Assembly (NCBI RefSeq): GCF_017591425.1
Contig: NW_024467104.1
Span: 1,240,001-1,304,000 of the forward strand
Direction: 5' to 3'
Source: Ochotona curzoniae
Lineage: Eukaryota > Chordata > Mammalia > Lagomorpha > Ochotonidae
Length of the DNA stretch: 64,000 nt
Shown piece after piece: positions 24,536 to 36,194 of this stretch (position 1 is its first letter; every line of letters begins with the position of its first letter). The notes under the pieces were generated by a model. The model did not search any database and was not told where the DNA came from. It saw nothing but the letters and a program-made list of their open reading frames with translations. The position numbers and the translations under genes are program-made.

Positions 24536-26010
24536 AAAAGTTTTCTATACTATTGAAAAATACAACATGCATGACATAATGGTGGAATAGAGATGGACAT
24601 TTAGAATGGACAAAGCAGTTTTCAAATTTTAAGCCTCAGCTCAATTCTTGTCCTATTACTGTTTTGTTGTTTGAGGGATTATAGCAACACAGCTGTTAAT
24701 TTTAGAGGTGGAGTATGTGGTCACATGTACTCATATTTTTGTCTTTTAAACTTTGTGTCTTAAAAGTGTTTTCATTTCTCTGACATAAAAGTAGTAATTA
24801 TTTACTGAGGATAAACTGGAAGATAACCAAGATAATTAGAAATTATATAATCTCAAACATTTCATTAAATAAATGCAATCAGAAACCAATGCTAGCATTT
24901 CACCTTATGTCTGTTCAAAATTCACTTTCTAGGAATTTTAAAAATGCTTTAAAATACACATACACACAAATACACATATTTTATTCTTCAATTGAAATGA
25001 TTTATTTCTAATACATTGTCAATACAATTTACTAAGAAAGCAAACAAATGTTTCTATGAAATAACTGAAGTCCCATGAGTATTAAATAATGAAAACAATG
25101 AGGTAAATTTGGAGGGAAATAGAAGGGGTTATAAAGAGAGTACATCCTCACTAGAAATATGCAAGGATTTAAATAGCTCTGTTATCTCTACTTCCTCCTA
25201 GTAAAAATATCAGAGAGACGTAGTTAAAGAACTAACTTAACTAGAAGACAGTATACCGATAATTGAACCAAATAGGAAGACAGTCACGAGAAAGTGGGGC
25301 AACACACCTGCCTCATTATAATGTATGTATCTTGTGCAAGGGTCCATTACGTCAATAAAACACAGCTTGAAATAAAAATATTCATTCTTCCTTAAGGAGC
25401 AATGATCCATTGGGCAACAGTTGGCTACAGAGAATCAAGATTAGATATGAAAAATTCACAAGGCCTTTGAGGGTCTCACATCAGACATTAAGAATTTTAT
25501 CTTAAATGACCTACCCACAGATGGCCTGGTGTAGATTTAATTACTGACATGCCGCACTAAAACTGCAGACTGCTAACTTGTCAAAAACTTGTGTTCACAG
25601 TGTGGACCATGGAAGAGGCCTCGCAGATCCTTACACGTGGAGCAGAGGCATTTGCCCAATTCATCTGCTCAATTCTTTACATCATCACACCACCCTGAAT
25701 TTATTATCTACATCTTGTAATATTTTTTTTCCTCACTCATTTACAGCACGTCTAGTCTCTTTGTCCGCTCTTACAATTGATGGTCCCCAGATACAGGTTA
25801 CTGTACCATAAAACTTTCTCAGTGGTTGTGTTTATAAAAGTAAGAAAAAAGATACCCTTGTGTTCAGTAATGTATTTGCAATTGATAGGATTTTGAGTAG
25901 TACTTAGAAGGTAAATATTTATATGTATTTGTCAGTATGTGCACCAGTGTGTAGAATAGAGTCAGTTGACACCCAGAGATAACTTCCAAGGTTCCTGTTC
26001 ATCGTGAACT
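24536..26010. other. Intergenic AT-rich DNA
   Basis: No gene recognised. Only frames under 80 codons occur. It includes the likely 3'UTR of the next minus-strand OR gene. Confidence 0.35.
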
Positions 26011-26952
26011 TCAGTAAACAGCGCCACATACTTTTTTGAATGTCCTTTGTAGAGCACATTTTACATCCTTGTTCCTCAAGCTATAGATCAAGGGATTCAA
26101 CATGGGAATAACCAGTGTGTAAAATATAGAAGCTACTTTATCAGTATCAAAAGAATGATTGGACTTGGGCTGCACATACATAAATATTAAAGTCCCGTAG
26201 AACACTGTGACCACAGTCAGGTGGGATCCACAAGTGGAGAAAGCCTTGTGTCTGCCCTCAGGCGATTTCATCCTGAGAACAGCAACAAGTATGAGGGAGT
26301 AAGAGACAAGAACCACCAGAAGAGAGGAAACTAAATTAAAAGCTGCTAAGACTAGAATAATCATTTCAATCTCATGTGTGTTTGAGCAGAGCAAAGATAA
26401 CAAAGGGAGACTATCACAGTAGAAATGACTGATTACATTGTAGCCACAGAAGGTTAAAGTGAAAATCTTGGTGGTGACAAGAAGAGACACAAATGTACAA
26501 TAAAGGTAGGGGATTCCTACCAACACCTGACATATCTTTTGTGACATGATGACAGTGTAGAGCAGTGGCTTACAGATGGCCACGTAACGGTCATAGGACA
26601 TGGCTGACAAAATGAATAGCTCACTGATAATAAATACAAGAAAGAAGGAGAGCTGTATAGCACAAAAATTATAGGAGATTGTGTTTTGCTCCACAACAAA
26701 GTTCACTAACATTTTGGGTCCCACAACTGTGGAATAGCCGAGATCTGTAATAGCCAGGTGTCTGAGAAAAAAGTACATGGGTGTTTGTAGCCTGTCATCC
26801 ATCCTGGTGAGGAGGATCATGCCCAGATTGCCCACTGCTGACATGAGGTAGATGAGCAGGAATAATGCAAACAGTGGAGCCTGGAGCTCGGGGCGATCTG
26901 TGATTCCCAGCAGAATGAATTCTTTCACCACCGTGAAATTGCATTTTTCCAT
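26011..26952 (-). CDS. OR8K: Olfactory receptor, family 8 subfamily K-like (second copy, intact)
   Basis: A 313-residue class II odorant receptor starting MEKCNFT (glycosylation site N5). Landmarks: GN 41-42, PMYFFL 58-63, MSYDRYVAIC 118-127 (S replaces the more usual A), C97 and C179, VSYSL in TM5, KAFSTCGSH 236-244, PMLNPLIY 283-290. It shares with the gene at 423-1367 the blocks GITDRPELQAP, YSTxVGPKMLVNFV, QNTISYN, GYNVxxHFYCDSLPLL and YVQPKSxHSFD, so the two are subfamily members. They differ at many positions, including the N- and C-termini, so they are not a recent duplicate. The frame is complete. A plausible splice acceptor lies 23 nt upstream of the ATG. Confidence 0.95.
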   Translation of the reverse strand: MEKCNFTVVKEFILLGITDRPELQAPLFALFLLIYLMSAVGNLGMILLTRMDDRLQTPMYFFLRHLAITDLGYSTVVGPKMLVNFVVEQNTISYNFCAIQLSFFLVFIISELFILSAMSYDRYVAICKPLLYTVIMSQKICQVLVGIPYLYCTFVSLLVTTKIFTLTFCGYNVISHFYCDSLPLLSLLCSNTHEIEMIILVLAAFNLVSSLLVVLVSYSLILVAVLRMKSPEGRHKAFSTCGSHLTVVTVFYGTLIFMYVQPKSNHSFDTDKVASIFYTLVIPMLNPLIYSLRNKDVKCALQRTFKKVCGAVY

Positions 26953-26975
26953 CCTAGTTGATCAGAAAAGCTGTT

Positions 26976-26977
26976 CT
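26976..26977 (-). other. Predicted splice acceptor for the second OR8K-like gene
   Basis: The minus strand reads GATGTCTTTACCCAG before AACAGC. A second AG five nt downstream (AACAG) is an alternative. The first choice leaves 23 nt of leader before the ATG. Confidence 0.4.
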
Positions 26978-27679
26978 GGGTAAAGACATCAATGAAGTCA
27001 GGAGATTTCAAATATTTTCATCTAACATACTCATCATGCAAAATTAGTGAAAATGAGACACATCTAAACTTTGCAATTATGAGTAATTAAAAATAAACCC
27101 ATCGCCACATATAAAACATGAGTAAATAGACAGTGAAAGAAATAGACGAGGAGTTTTTAACTGAGGTCATTTTAAAAAATGTTACCATCTAAAGATACTC
27201 TGGCTTTTATAACTGATATTTGGATTGATATATTGTCTAATGATTAAATACCCATTATGCTGATGTATATTTCAATATATACCAGATAAAGTCCACTATA
27301 ATATTTAGTCAAAAATATCTATAGTGCCACCATCTAGAAATTCAGAAAGAATAGCTAATGTAGATAAAATGCCTATTTATACATACATAGATGCAAATAT
27401 AAATGCAACATTCATGAAATTTGAGTAAATGGGGAATGATATGCAAATATGTGGTGTTTACAATTTATGGAAATGTACTATGTAAAAATATTGCACCAGG
27501 AATTCAAAACTTCCCAATATATTTCAGTTTTCCAGAGCTTTTTTTATGTTCTTTTGAATATTAGGTCACAGTGAAAATAATTTTCTTTTTATTATTTCTA
27601 ACATTATTAAAGCTTTGGGTATTCAATAAGTAAGCAGCTCTACTAATTAAGTTTTGTATCTGTGGTTTATATAAAGGTT
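26978..27679. other. Promoter-side spacer of the second OR8K-like gene
   Basis: Very AT-rich. It should hold the upstream intron and perhaps a non-coding exon, but nothing can be assigned. Confidence 0.3.
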
Positions 27680-27681
27680 GT

Positions 27682-27949
27682 ATTTTATTTTTTTTTGGAA
27701 AGTCAGATAAACAGAGAAGAGAGACAGAGAGGAGCATCTTACATCCAATGATTCAAGTGGCCTCAACAGCCAGAGCTGAGTCAATTCGAAGCCAGGAGCC
27801 AGGACTTTGGGCCGTCCTCAATTGCTTTCCCAGGCCACTGGCAGAGAACTGGATGGGAAGCGGGGCCACAGGGACAGAACAAGCACCCATATGGGATCCT
27901 GGCACATGCAAGGTGAAGACTTCAGCTGCTAGGCTACCGCACCAAGCCC
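27682..27949 (-). mobile_element. CSINE, antisense
   Basis: Reversed tail TTTTTTTTTGGAAAGTCAG, body GGGCCGTCCTCAATTGCTTT and CCATATGGGATCCTGGCAC, head end GCTACCGCACCAAGCCC. An internal block around the usual 'trinucleotide-rich' middle is missing. Confidence 0.85.
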
Positions 27950-28235
27950 TGTTCATATAATCTTAATGACAAAGTAAATTTAGAAATTAAATATAGTATA
28001 ATTTCATTATATATGTAAGTTGCATGTAAAAATTTTACTAGGTTTTCCAAAAATGCATATTATCCCTGGCCTCAGTGTATATCCTAGGAAACCCTTGTAT
28101 TTAAATGTAAACAGTCAAAACAAACAGATGTGATAGAATTTGGACAGAAGAACAAATATCTGTAAAATATCACACTGGATATTGAGGACATATGTGGAAA
28201 CAACTCAGGAGATATATGTACTAGATTTATGCTCT

Positions 28236-28540
28236 TTTTTTAAAGATTTATTTATTTTTATTGGAAATGCAAATTTTCCAGAGAGAAGGAGAGACAGAGA
28301 GAAAGATTTTCCATCCACTGGTTCATTCCGCAAGTGGCCACAGTGGCCGGAACTGAGCCAAACACAAAGCCAGGAGACAGGAGCCTCTTCTGGGTTTCCC
28401 ACGTGGGTATAGGGTCCCAAAGCTTCGGGCCATCGACTGTTTTCCCAGGCCACAAGCAGGGAACTAAATGTGAAGTGGAGCAGCTGGGACATGAACCTGC
28501 GCACTTAGGCCAGGATTTAGCCACTGAGCCACTGTGCCAG
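28236..28540 (-). mobile_element. CSINE, antisense
   Basis: TTTAAAGATTTATTTATTTT reversed tail, CCATCCACTGGTTCATTCCG, TTTCCCACGTGGGTATAGGG, ending GCCACTGAGCCACTGTGCC. Confidence 0.88.
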
Positions 28541-29790
28541 TCTCTCTGCTCTATTTTGTGTTACGGTGTATGCAATTTACATTAGGAGCATCATCTGATT
28601 TTTTCTCATTTACAAAGCAAAAATGAACATGAAGCACTTTGGGGAAGGATAATTGATGGTTAAACAATACTCTGTGTCCATTCTACCTGAAATACATTCA
28701 AAGATTTTATATAGAATATTTTGTCTTTTTTTAATAGTCACAATAGCTTACTTGAGAGGCATGTTTTTACAAATCAGAATGCACATTCTTTTCATGTGAG
28801 CTTTAACTTCTTTCCCAATCTGTGAGCAGAAAAAAATGCATTTTATCCCATTTCATACCTCACAACTAAAATTGGACAAAGTACAACTGTACTGTATTAT
28901 GTGTTCACAAATATTTTAATATTTAACTTATTCAGCTGAGGCACTCATCTTAGTCAATTTTTCATTATAATCGAGATATATTTGCCTTATGTAACAGATA
29001 TATTGATTCAAGACTAATAAAAATCTCCATCTTAATGGAGAATATTATATTTTAGAGGGAAATATTTAAAGCTTTTATAATGAATATCATAAATTTTCTT
29101 AAAAGGTTTTGCTTTTTCAAGCCAAAGTGCTTTAGAAACTAGATGAGAAGCACTAAAGATGATGCTTGAATGTGAGTTACAACCCTTTTAGGGGTTAAAA
29201 TCAAAACTTTAAATAATCTTTGGATATTTTAAAATTACCTGCACATGAATGAAACATATATTTTTACACTTCATTATTGTTATAACCTAACAGCCATATT
29301 CCTGGTCATCTATGGTATTGTTGTTTCTTGTTTGTTGCACTTATTTCCTGGAGCATTCAGCCTGTGACTATGATGTAAACTCAGAATATGCAATCTCAAC
29401 ATTGTTTAAGTTACCCAACCTAATTAACATTTAATGCAAGAGATAAAAAAAAAGAAGGTATAGCTGAGTATATCAAGTAACTCAAATGCTAGAATGTTTC
29501 GCTTCATAGCACATGGATAGCATGATAAATAAGACATTTAATCACTGTTATAAAAAACCGTGAACAAAATAGAAAAGCTCTCTTCACAGACAAATCTTGC
29601 TGATAAAGTCTCTGAATGAGCTAAAATAAACAAATAAAAGCACATGATTTTACAGCATTATTTGTACAGCTGATCCATATAATTTGCATTCAACTTTGAA
29701 AATACTGTGCCTAAGGTTGCCAATTACCAGATGTTCTTCCTGGTTCCCATGCAAACACCTTTATTTTATTAGCAAAGTAAAAAAAAATAT
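28541..29790. other. Intergenic AT-rich DNA
   Basis: No gene or clear element. Short tracts of A and T only. Confidence 0.3.
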
Positions 29791-29792
29791 GC

Positions 29793-30057
29793 GGGGCCAA
29801 CTTGTGATGCAGTGGGTAATGATGCCATCCACAATGGGGAGCCCACGCTGTTGCTGGCTCCTGTCTCGGCCACTCCACTTCTAATTCAACAGCTGTTAAT
29901 AATGTGGGAATTGGAAGACCAACATAATGCTCATGGTTCCTGGTATTACCTGGCCCTGTTCTGGCCATTGAGATTATCTGGAGACTGAGCTAGATCTTGG
30001 ATGACTTCTCTGTGTCTCGCTCTCTAACTCTGATTTCCAAAATAATTTTTTAAGAAG
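29793..30057 (+). mobile_element. CSINE, diverged
   Basis: GGGGCCAACTTGTGATGCAG head, TCTCGGCCACTCCACTTC, CCTGTTCTGGCCATTGAG and a CTCTGTGTCTCGCTCTC region before the A-rich end. Confidence 0.7.
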
Positions 30058-30998
30058 TTGAAAAAGAAATATGAAAAAATATAACTGGAGAATGCAATAA
30101 GAAACAGTGAAATCGTGCTTGTTTTGTTTTGGTTTGTCACAATAAAAGGCTGAAAAATAAAGTCCTCTTGATAGGGATTAATTTTCATAAAAGGTAACGA
30201 AATGTTTACTTTGACCAGGGTGTATTAAATTTTGTAAGCATGCACGAAGTATGTGTTTAAAAGATCCTCACAGATGTTTAACCTCTCATGTGCATATATA
30301 TATGAAAATGTATAAGTCCTTAGGTTAGAACTTAGAAAGTAGAAGACAGCATACAAACACAATTGGAAAGAATCACATTTTAGCACACCTCTGCTATCCA
30401 AGACAATTTTTTGAAAATGTCACTGAAATATTGTTGTTACTGGTGACATAATGGCATCACACGAAATATCCATCTGTTACCTGTCATGCAATCTCTTTCT
30501 CGACTCTCCCAGCTGTTCCTCAGCATGGCACTTGTTGAGGTCAATTTATGATTTTTTTTTTTCAGTTTCTGGGACTCTCCCCAAGGAAATGCCAGCCATT
30601 TGGTTGATTATCACTAAATCATTTGAAAGTTTAATGAACTACCAAGAGGCTATCCACTAATTGTCAGTAACAATGTATATTCAATTATGATTTTGTTTGT
30701 TTGCTTGGCTCTTCTGCTCTCCAGCAATCCTACTGAAGTATTTAATCAAACACTCTTGTACTGCAATTTCAATGATGTGCTACTGTTCTCATGTGTGTCT
30801 AACATGTATGGAAATAGGGAAACCACATAATAATCCACTGACTGATGAATGATGAGAAGTAAAATGTGATCAATTGAAGGGGTCTTAAAAATGCTTACAG
30901 ACACTGTGTATTATAAAAATTATTCATACATTCAGCAGTCCAAAATTTTTCAAAGTGAAATACAGACATTCTAAGATTGTTTCTCCACAATCTTCCTC
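30058..30998. other. Intergenic AT-rich DNA
   Basis: No convincing gene. The 69-codon frame at 30451-30660 has a hydrophobic start but no family resemblance. Confidence 0.3.
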
Positions 30999-30999
30999 C

Positions 31000-31325
31000 T
31001 TTTTTTCAAGGTTCATGTTTTAATTTGAAATAAACAGAGGAAAACAAGAGAGAACAAGAGAGACCTTCCACCTGCTGGGTCACTCTCCAGGTGCCTGGCA
31101 TGGCTGAGGCTGGGTTAGGCCAAAACTTTTCCAGGCCTCTCACGTGAATGGCAAGGACAAAACAATTAGACCCTATTTCATTGCTTTTTCCTAGTTATGT
31201 CAGCAGAAAGCATTACTGGAGAAGGTACGACCAGGAAAGAAGCCAGCGCTGCAGGTGGTGACTACCTGTTTTGCCATAGTGCAGAGCCCAAACGCTAACT
31301 TCCACACAATTGCATGCTATCCTGC
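31000..31325 (-). mobile_element. CSINE, diverged, antisense
   Basis: GA-rich reversed segment AGAGAGAACAAGAGAGACCT, then CCACCTGCTGGGTCACTCTC and GGCCTCTCACGTGAATGGC. The head end is eroded. Confidence 0.6.
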
Positions 31326-31344
31326 CTTAACATAGTACATGTGT

Positions 31345-31560
31345 AATGAGAGATATAATGGATGAACCTAGAGAACATTCTCTAAATGAGATCAGTTGCA
31401 GAAGAACGAATACTTCATGAGTTCCCTTACACAAGGCATCTAACTCGCTCCAACTTACGGGACTTGAGAATGGCGGTTGTATGATATCAGGAGTTTGGGA
31501 GTGATGAGGAGTTACTGATAGTCCAGCATGAAGTCAGTTCTGTAAGTCAAGTTCCGGAGA
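31345..31560 (+). mobile_element. LINE-1 3' end fragment
   Basis: Plus-strand sequence GGATGAACCTAGAGAACATT followed by AAATGAGATCAG and TTCCCTTACACAAGGCATC follows the L1 ORF2/3'UTR junction order. Boundaries are uncertain. Confidence 0.5.
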
Positions 31561-31597
31561 TCAGCTGGGAAGCACTGTGCTTAAAAGTTGCCAGCGC

Positions 31598-31942
31598 TTT
31601 TTTTTTTTTTTTTAAGATTTACTTATTTCTTTTTTTATTGGAAAAGCAGATCAGATTCGTGCAGAGAAGGCAGCAGAAAAGTTTTCCATCTACTAGTTCA
31701 CTGTCCAAATGGCTATAACACCCAGAGCTGAACTGATCAGAAGCCAGGACCCAGAAACTTCTTCTGGGTCTACCACATGAGTGTGGGATCCCAAGGCTTT
31801 AGGCCATCCTCTACTGCTTTCCCATGCCACAAGCAGGGACCTAGGTGGAAGAATGGAGCATCTGGAATAGTAACTGGTGTCAGTCTGGGATCCTGGTGCT
31901 TGCAGGGTGTGGATTTATCCATTGAGCTAAATCACTGGGCCT
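31598..31942 (-). mobile_element. CSINE, antisense
   Basis: Reversed poly(A) run of T, TAAGATTTACTTATTTC, CCATCTACTAGTTCACTGTC, CCCAAGGCTTTAGGCCATCC, and head AGCTAAATCACTGGGCC. Confidence 0.85.
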
Positions 31943-32019
31943 ATCCAGTGCTTTTGGAAATGGTCCGTGCATACCTTGTGCTAAGCACAATTGAAGGGAT
32001 CCAGCACAATTGAAGCGAT

Positions 32020-32358
32020 CCAATTGTAGGGCATCAGGTTTAGCTGTGGCTTGTGTTGTCAACATCCAATTTCAAAGTGCCTGTCTGAGCTCTGGCTATC
32101 TGTTTTAAGTCCAGCTCCCTGTTTTGCATCTGGGAAATCAGCAGAAAATGGGCAAGTTGTTGGAGTTCTGTTACCCAAGTGGTAGACACAGTGGGATTTC
32201 TGCTTCTTTGCTTTAGCTTGGCCCAGCCCAGGATCTTGCTGTCACTCAGGGAGTGAGCCAGTGGGTGGAAGATCTCCTACTCTCTCTGTTTCTTTCTGAT
32301 ACTGCCTTACAAGTAAATACATCAGCAAATATTAACATTTTTGTAAAAAAAAAAAAAA
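32020..32358 (+). mobile_element. CSINE, diverged, with A-rich tail
   Basis: AGTCCAGCTCCCTGTTTTGC, GGGAGTGAGCCAGTGGGTGG, AAGATCTCCTACTCTCTCTG, then an A13 run near 32345. The head is poorly matched. Confidence 0.7.
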
Positions 32359-33111
32359 CAAACAAGCAATACACACAAGTATGATTCTCATAAATATTTT
32401 GCAAACTCAGAGCAGCTAAGCCAACACTGTAATCTTTAAAGCAGTCCTTTTATTTGAAAAAGCCGAAATAGAGAAACATTGAAATAGATAGAAAATGATC
32501 TGCCAGGACAGATATAAGTGAGGCATCACAACTAATTGTTCATTGGCACTTTGTAGTAGAGAAAGCAGTATAGGCAGAGGGAATTGCACAAAGCATGCAT
32601 GGAAATGGAAGAGCATGTCATGAGAGATGTATGGTTACAACAAAGATTGGGAGGCCTGCACCTTCCTATTGGGTTCCGGATATGCTCCTCAGTTCCCTTC
32701 CTGCTGGTACAGAACATGGGGGCGGAGGGGAGAGAAAGCCATGACTCAAATATGTGGCCCCCTGCTACCAGTGAGAAAGACTAGGCTACCGTGCTCGGCC
32801 CATCCATTTTTAGATTTGTGTCAATTGTATGTTTTATATCATTTCACACTTATGTTTTATAAGTTGTTATTGGACGACAAATGTTATCCCCAAGAGATTC
32901 TCATTTTGTAAATTGTCTGCATGTACACTGTGACTAATACCTTGTGGATTTCACTATATTATGCACTAGTTTAATAGTTGCATAGTTGTACCTATTTTCT
33001 CAATTGTGTGACTTGTCCCATTAGCAAGCATGTTCTGGATTTATATAAGAATTATATATGTATTTATATAATACAATATAGATAGTATATCTAATATATA
33101 TACATACATTT
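32359..33111. other. Intergenic DNA, possible SINE relic at 32640-32805
   Basis: GACTAGGCTACCGTGCTCGG near 32780-32800 looks like a reversed CSINE head, but the rest is too eroded to be sure. The stretch 33045-33110 is TA-rich low complexity. Confidence 0.35.
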
Positions 33112-33423
33112 TTAAGTTTTTTTTTTTTTGGAAAGTCAGGGATTCAAAGAGGAAAAGAAAGAGAAGATCTTCTGTTCGCTGGTTCACTACCCAAAGTCAT
33201 GGCCAGAACTGCACTAATCTGAAGCCAGGAGACAGAAGCTTCTTCCGGGTCTCCCATGCAAGTGCAGTGTCCCAAGGCTTTAGGCCGTCCTAGATTGCTT
33301 TCCCAGGCCGCAAGCAGGGAACTGGATGGGAAGTGTGGCTGCCAGGATTAGAACCGATGCCCATATGGGATCCTGGCACAGGCAAAGTGAAGACTTTAGC
33401 CACTAAGCTACTGCACCAGGCCC
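33112..33423 (-). mobile_element. CSINE, antisense
   Basis: T-run tail, GGAAAGTCAGGGATTC, CTTCCGGGTCTCCCATGC, TTAGGCCGTCCTAGATTGC, CCCATATGGGATCCTGGCAC, and head GCTACTGCACCAGGCCC. Confidence 0.9.
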
Positions 33424-34812
33424 AGAATTGTATATATTTTAATTTTGTTACGTTTACAGATCTCTGCCATGTTTAATGAGGCACACATACTTACACACAC
33501 ACGTGTGCACATACACATACGTACCAACTGACTGGGGAAAGTCCTGATTCCACATGGCTTGTATATGCACAAATAATCACTGACAAATAACTATGACCTT
33601 GTTTTGACGTGTGAAGGATATCAGAGGGGAAATGCATCCAGAGCGAAACGAGTCTGAGGCATTCTGTAGGAATACCTCGTGCATAATTACATAGATGTTC
33701 TGTATTTTTACTGTTTCTTCTTTAAATGTGTATATTCCACTCTAGAAAAACATCTCTCAATTGCCTCCTGTGTTCTAGGGGTGCTGTCCTGCTGTCATTA
33801 ACAATTAAAAGGAACTCTGAGGGGCAAATGAGGTGATTGAGCAAATGCTGCAGGACAGAAAATTAAGGCTCTAGTAGTTGGGCAGTGACTCCATGAAAGG
33901 GAGTGCACTCCTTCTCCTGACTCGCTCTCTTTCTCTGCCTCACACACAGAAACAACACAGAAAACAATTCTACTCCAATCAGTAGAGGAGTGGGAGGGAC
34001 TTCTTTGAAAGAGGCAGTTTTCTGCAATGAAAATGAGGTTTGCTTGAAACACAGTTTACACCAGGACCTTCTTCGGAGCTTATCTCCTTTCAGAACAGCA
34101 GGGTGTGGCACAGGTCAAAGCAAGCAGGGCTGGTGGCTGACTACAGGACAGATCTTAAGAAATCCTAAAGATGGCCAAGAACCTATTCACCAGAAGAACC
34201 CGATCTGCCAATCTGGTCTTTGATTTTGCTGTTCTTCTTAGGTATAATCTTCGTAAGTATTAACACTTCATGCTATTTCCATGGAGTCTTAAGTGAGGGT
34301 TTTTGCCCATGTTCTCAAGACACAGTGGATGACGAGAGTTGTAACTTCACAGACAAGCCTGTTAGGGACCTCCTGGAATTTGGCCATGCTCTCTCTGATA
34401 CCTGAACCACCGGCTGCAATTAGCTTGCTGTGTAGACCTACAGATAAAACACAAAGCCTTGAACTGGAATAGATTCAAGCACTCCAAGAAAACGATCTGT
34501 ACCATGGGGAAAGCAGATTCTCTTGGGATGGAGTGATACTGTATTTGATTAAGCCAATCAGATATAATTATAAATGTTTCACATCGTGACTCTGACATCT
34601 GTGGTACAACTTGAAAATATACTAATAAAGGAAAACAAGTCTTTAAGTATTACATATGAAGGAATTAAGGACATGACATACATCTCAAGGTATGTAAGTT
34701 GGTGTATTAGCCTTTTCTTTTCAACCTGAAATCATTTGTGACTTCAGAAAGGACCACTTGGCCGATGTTTCTCCACATTTAGCAAGCCGTAAGCCTCTCT
34801 TCAATAAAATAC
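33424..34812. other. Intergenic DNA, no gene established
   Basis: An imperfect CA/TG-rich stretch lies at about 33493-33522. The less AT-rich part (33800-34400) contains overlapping frames of 60-85 codons on both strands, including 34220-34405 with a hydrophobic N-terminus. None resembles a known family. It may be an old LTR or processed-transcript relic. Confidence 0.3.
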
Positions 34813-34814
34813 TT

Positions 34815-35050
34815 GCTTACTCATATACTTGAAAGGGATAGTAGCAGAGACTGGAGAGAGCAACAAGGAACCAATCAAAAAGATTGTCCATCTACTGAAT
34901 CAGTTCCAAAAGACCACAATGTCTAGGAAGGACTGGCCCAAAATGAATCCAGGAGCCCGGAATCCCATTCAGGTATCTTCCACAGGTGAAAGGGACCTAA
35001 GCTCTTGAGGTCTACTGTCTTCGCAGGTGGATTGGTAAGGAACTTAGTCA
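34815..35050 (-). mobile_element. CSINE, strongly diverged, antisense
   Basis: GTCCATCTACTGAATCAG, AATCCAGGAGCCCGGAATC, AGGTCTACTGTCTTCGCAGG correspond in order to the reversed SINE body. Confidence 0.5.
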
Positions 35051-35232
35051 AAACCACTTTGAATAGCAGTGACTCAAATGAACACACCCAATGATGAGAT
35101 GCTGAAATTGCAGAACTGACTGTAAAACACTGTGCAAGCACCCTATCAAGATTCTTCAGACAAGGTGTTCTTGTGAATATGCAGGAACAAACTACTACTC
35201 AATATACCCCAACTGAGTTTTTAGTATGAAAA

Positions 35233-36171
35233 TTAAACTTTATTGATGGACTTATTTTTCCCAAACACTTTTTTCATTGCCTCTTTCACATCTTTGTTCC
35301 TCAAACTGTAGATAATGGGATTCAACATGGGAATCACAATGGTATAAAATATGGACACTACCATGTCATGCTCCAAAGCGTAGCTGGAATTTGGTCTCAC
35401 GTACATGAAAAGCACAGTTCCATGGAAAATGGAAACTCCAGTGAGATGAGAACCACAGGTAGAGAAAACTTTGTGCTTCCCTTCAGCAGAATGCATCTTC
35501 TGAATGGCTGACAGAATAAAACCATAGGATATCAGTACCACTAAAATGGTGGATATTTCAATAGCACCAGCAAGGTAGAAGAGTAGGAACTGGTTTATGT
35601 GGGTGTCTGAACAAGAAATAGCCAGCAGAGCAGGGATATCACAAAAGATATGTCTGATTTCATTGGTTCCACAGAAAGAGAGACTAAATGTGGCCACTGT
35701 ATGAACAGTGGCATGTAAAACACCACCAACATAGCAGGCAACAATGAGAGGCACATAGACTCTGGGTGACATGCTTATTGAATACAGCAGTGGGTTGTAA
35801 ATGGCTACATAACGGTCATAAGCCATGGCAGCCAGGAGGAAGCATTCTGTGGTTCCCAGGCTAACGGCAAGAAACATCTGTGTTGCACATCCCAGAAGTG
35901 GAATGGTTTTGTTCTTTGATACAAAATCTGCTAACATATTTGGAGTAATAACTGATGAATAGCAGGCATCTACAGAGGACAACACACTCAAAAAATAGTA
36001 CATCGGGTTGTGGAGTCGAGAATCTGCAATCACCAACACAATAAGTCCTAAATTTCCCATTAATGTAAAGAGGTAAATGGCCAAAAACAGGAAGAAAGAA
36101 ATAATCTGTAACTGAAGATTTTCTGTGAAGCCCTTTAGAACAAACATGGTAACTTCAGTGGCGTTCTTCAT
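35233..36171 (-). CDS. OR5T: Olfactory receptor, family 5 subfamily T-like (intact)
   Basis: A 312-residue class II odorant receptor from ATG 36171 ([15 protein letters not shown]). It has GN 39-40, NPMYYFL 55-61, [10 protein letters not shown] 116-125 (Y in place of the usual C, as in human OR5T), C95 and C177, LISYG in TM5, KVFSTCGSH 234-242 and PMLNPIIY 281-288. [16 protein letters not shown] in TM2 and [22 protein letters not shown] in loop 2 are OR5T hallmarks. The frame stays open to another ATG at 36336, adding 55 residues that resemble the N-terminal extension annotated for some OR5T proteins. A strong splice acceptor (TATCTTCCAG, 36193-36194) lies inside that extension, so I favour the short start. 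No disabling change is seen. Confidence 0.95.
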   Translation of the reverse strand: MKNATEVTMFVLKGFTENLQLQIISFFLFLAIYLFTLMGNLGLIVLVIADSRLHNPMYYFLSVLSSVDACYSSVITPNMLADFVSKNKTIPLLGCATQMFLAVSLGTTECFLLAAMAYDRYVAIYNPLLYSISMSPRVYVPLIVACYVGGVLHATVHTVATFSLSFCGTNEIRHIFCDIPALLAISCSDTHINQFLLFYLAGAIEISTILVVLISYGFILSAIQKMHSAEGKHKVFSTCGSHLTGVSIFHGTVLFMYVRPNSSYALEHDMVVSIFYTIVIPMLNPIIYSLRNKDVKEAMKKVFGKNKSINKV

Positions 36172-36192
36172 GTTGAGATGCCACAAAGCAAG

Positions 36193-36194
36193 CT
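36193..36194 (-). other. Predicted splice acceptor for the OR5T-like coding exon
   Basis: The minus strand reads CAACAATATCTTCCAG then CTTGCTTTG, leaving a 21-nt leader before the ATG at 36171. The OR8K-like gene at the left end has the same leader length. Confidence 0.5.

Noticed and set aside
24225..24556. Cluster of short open frames on both strands
   Set aside because: All lie within the young antisense CSINE; the same frames recur in other SINE copies (38.0 and 54.0 kb).
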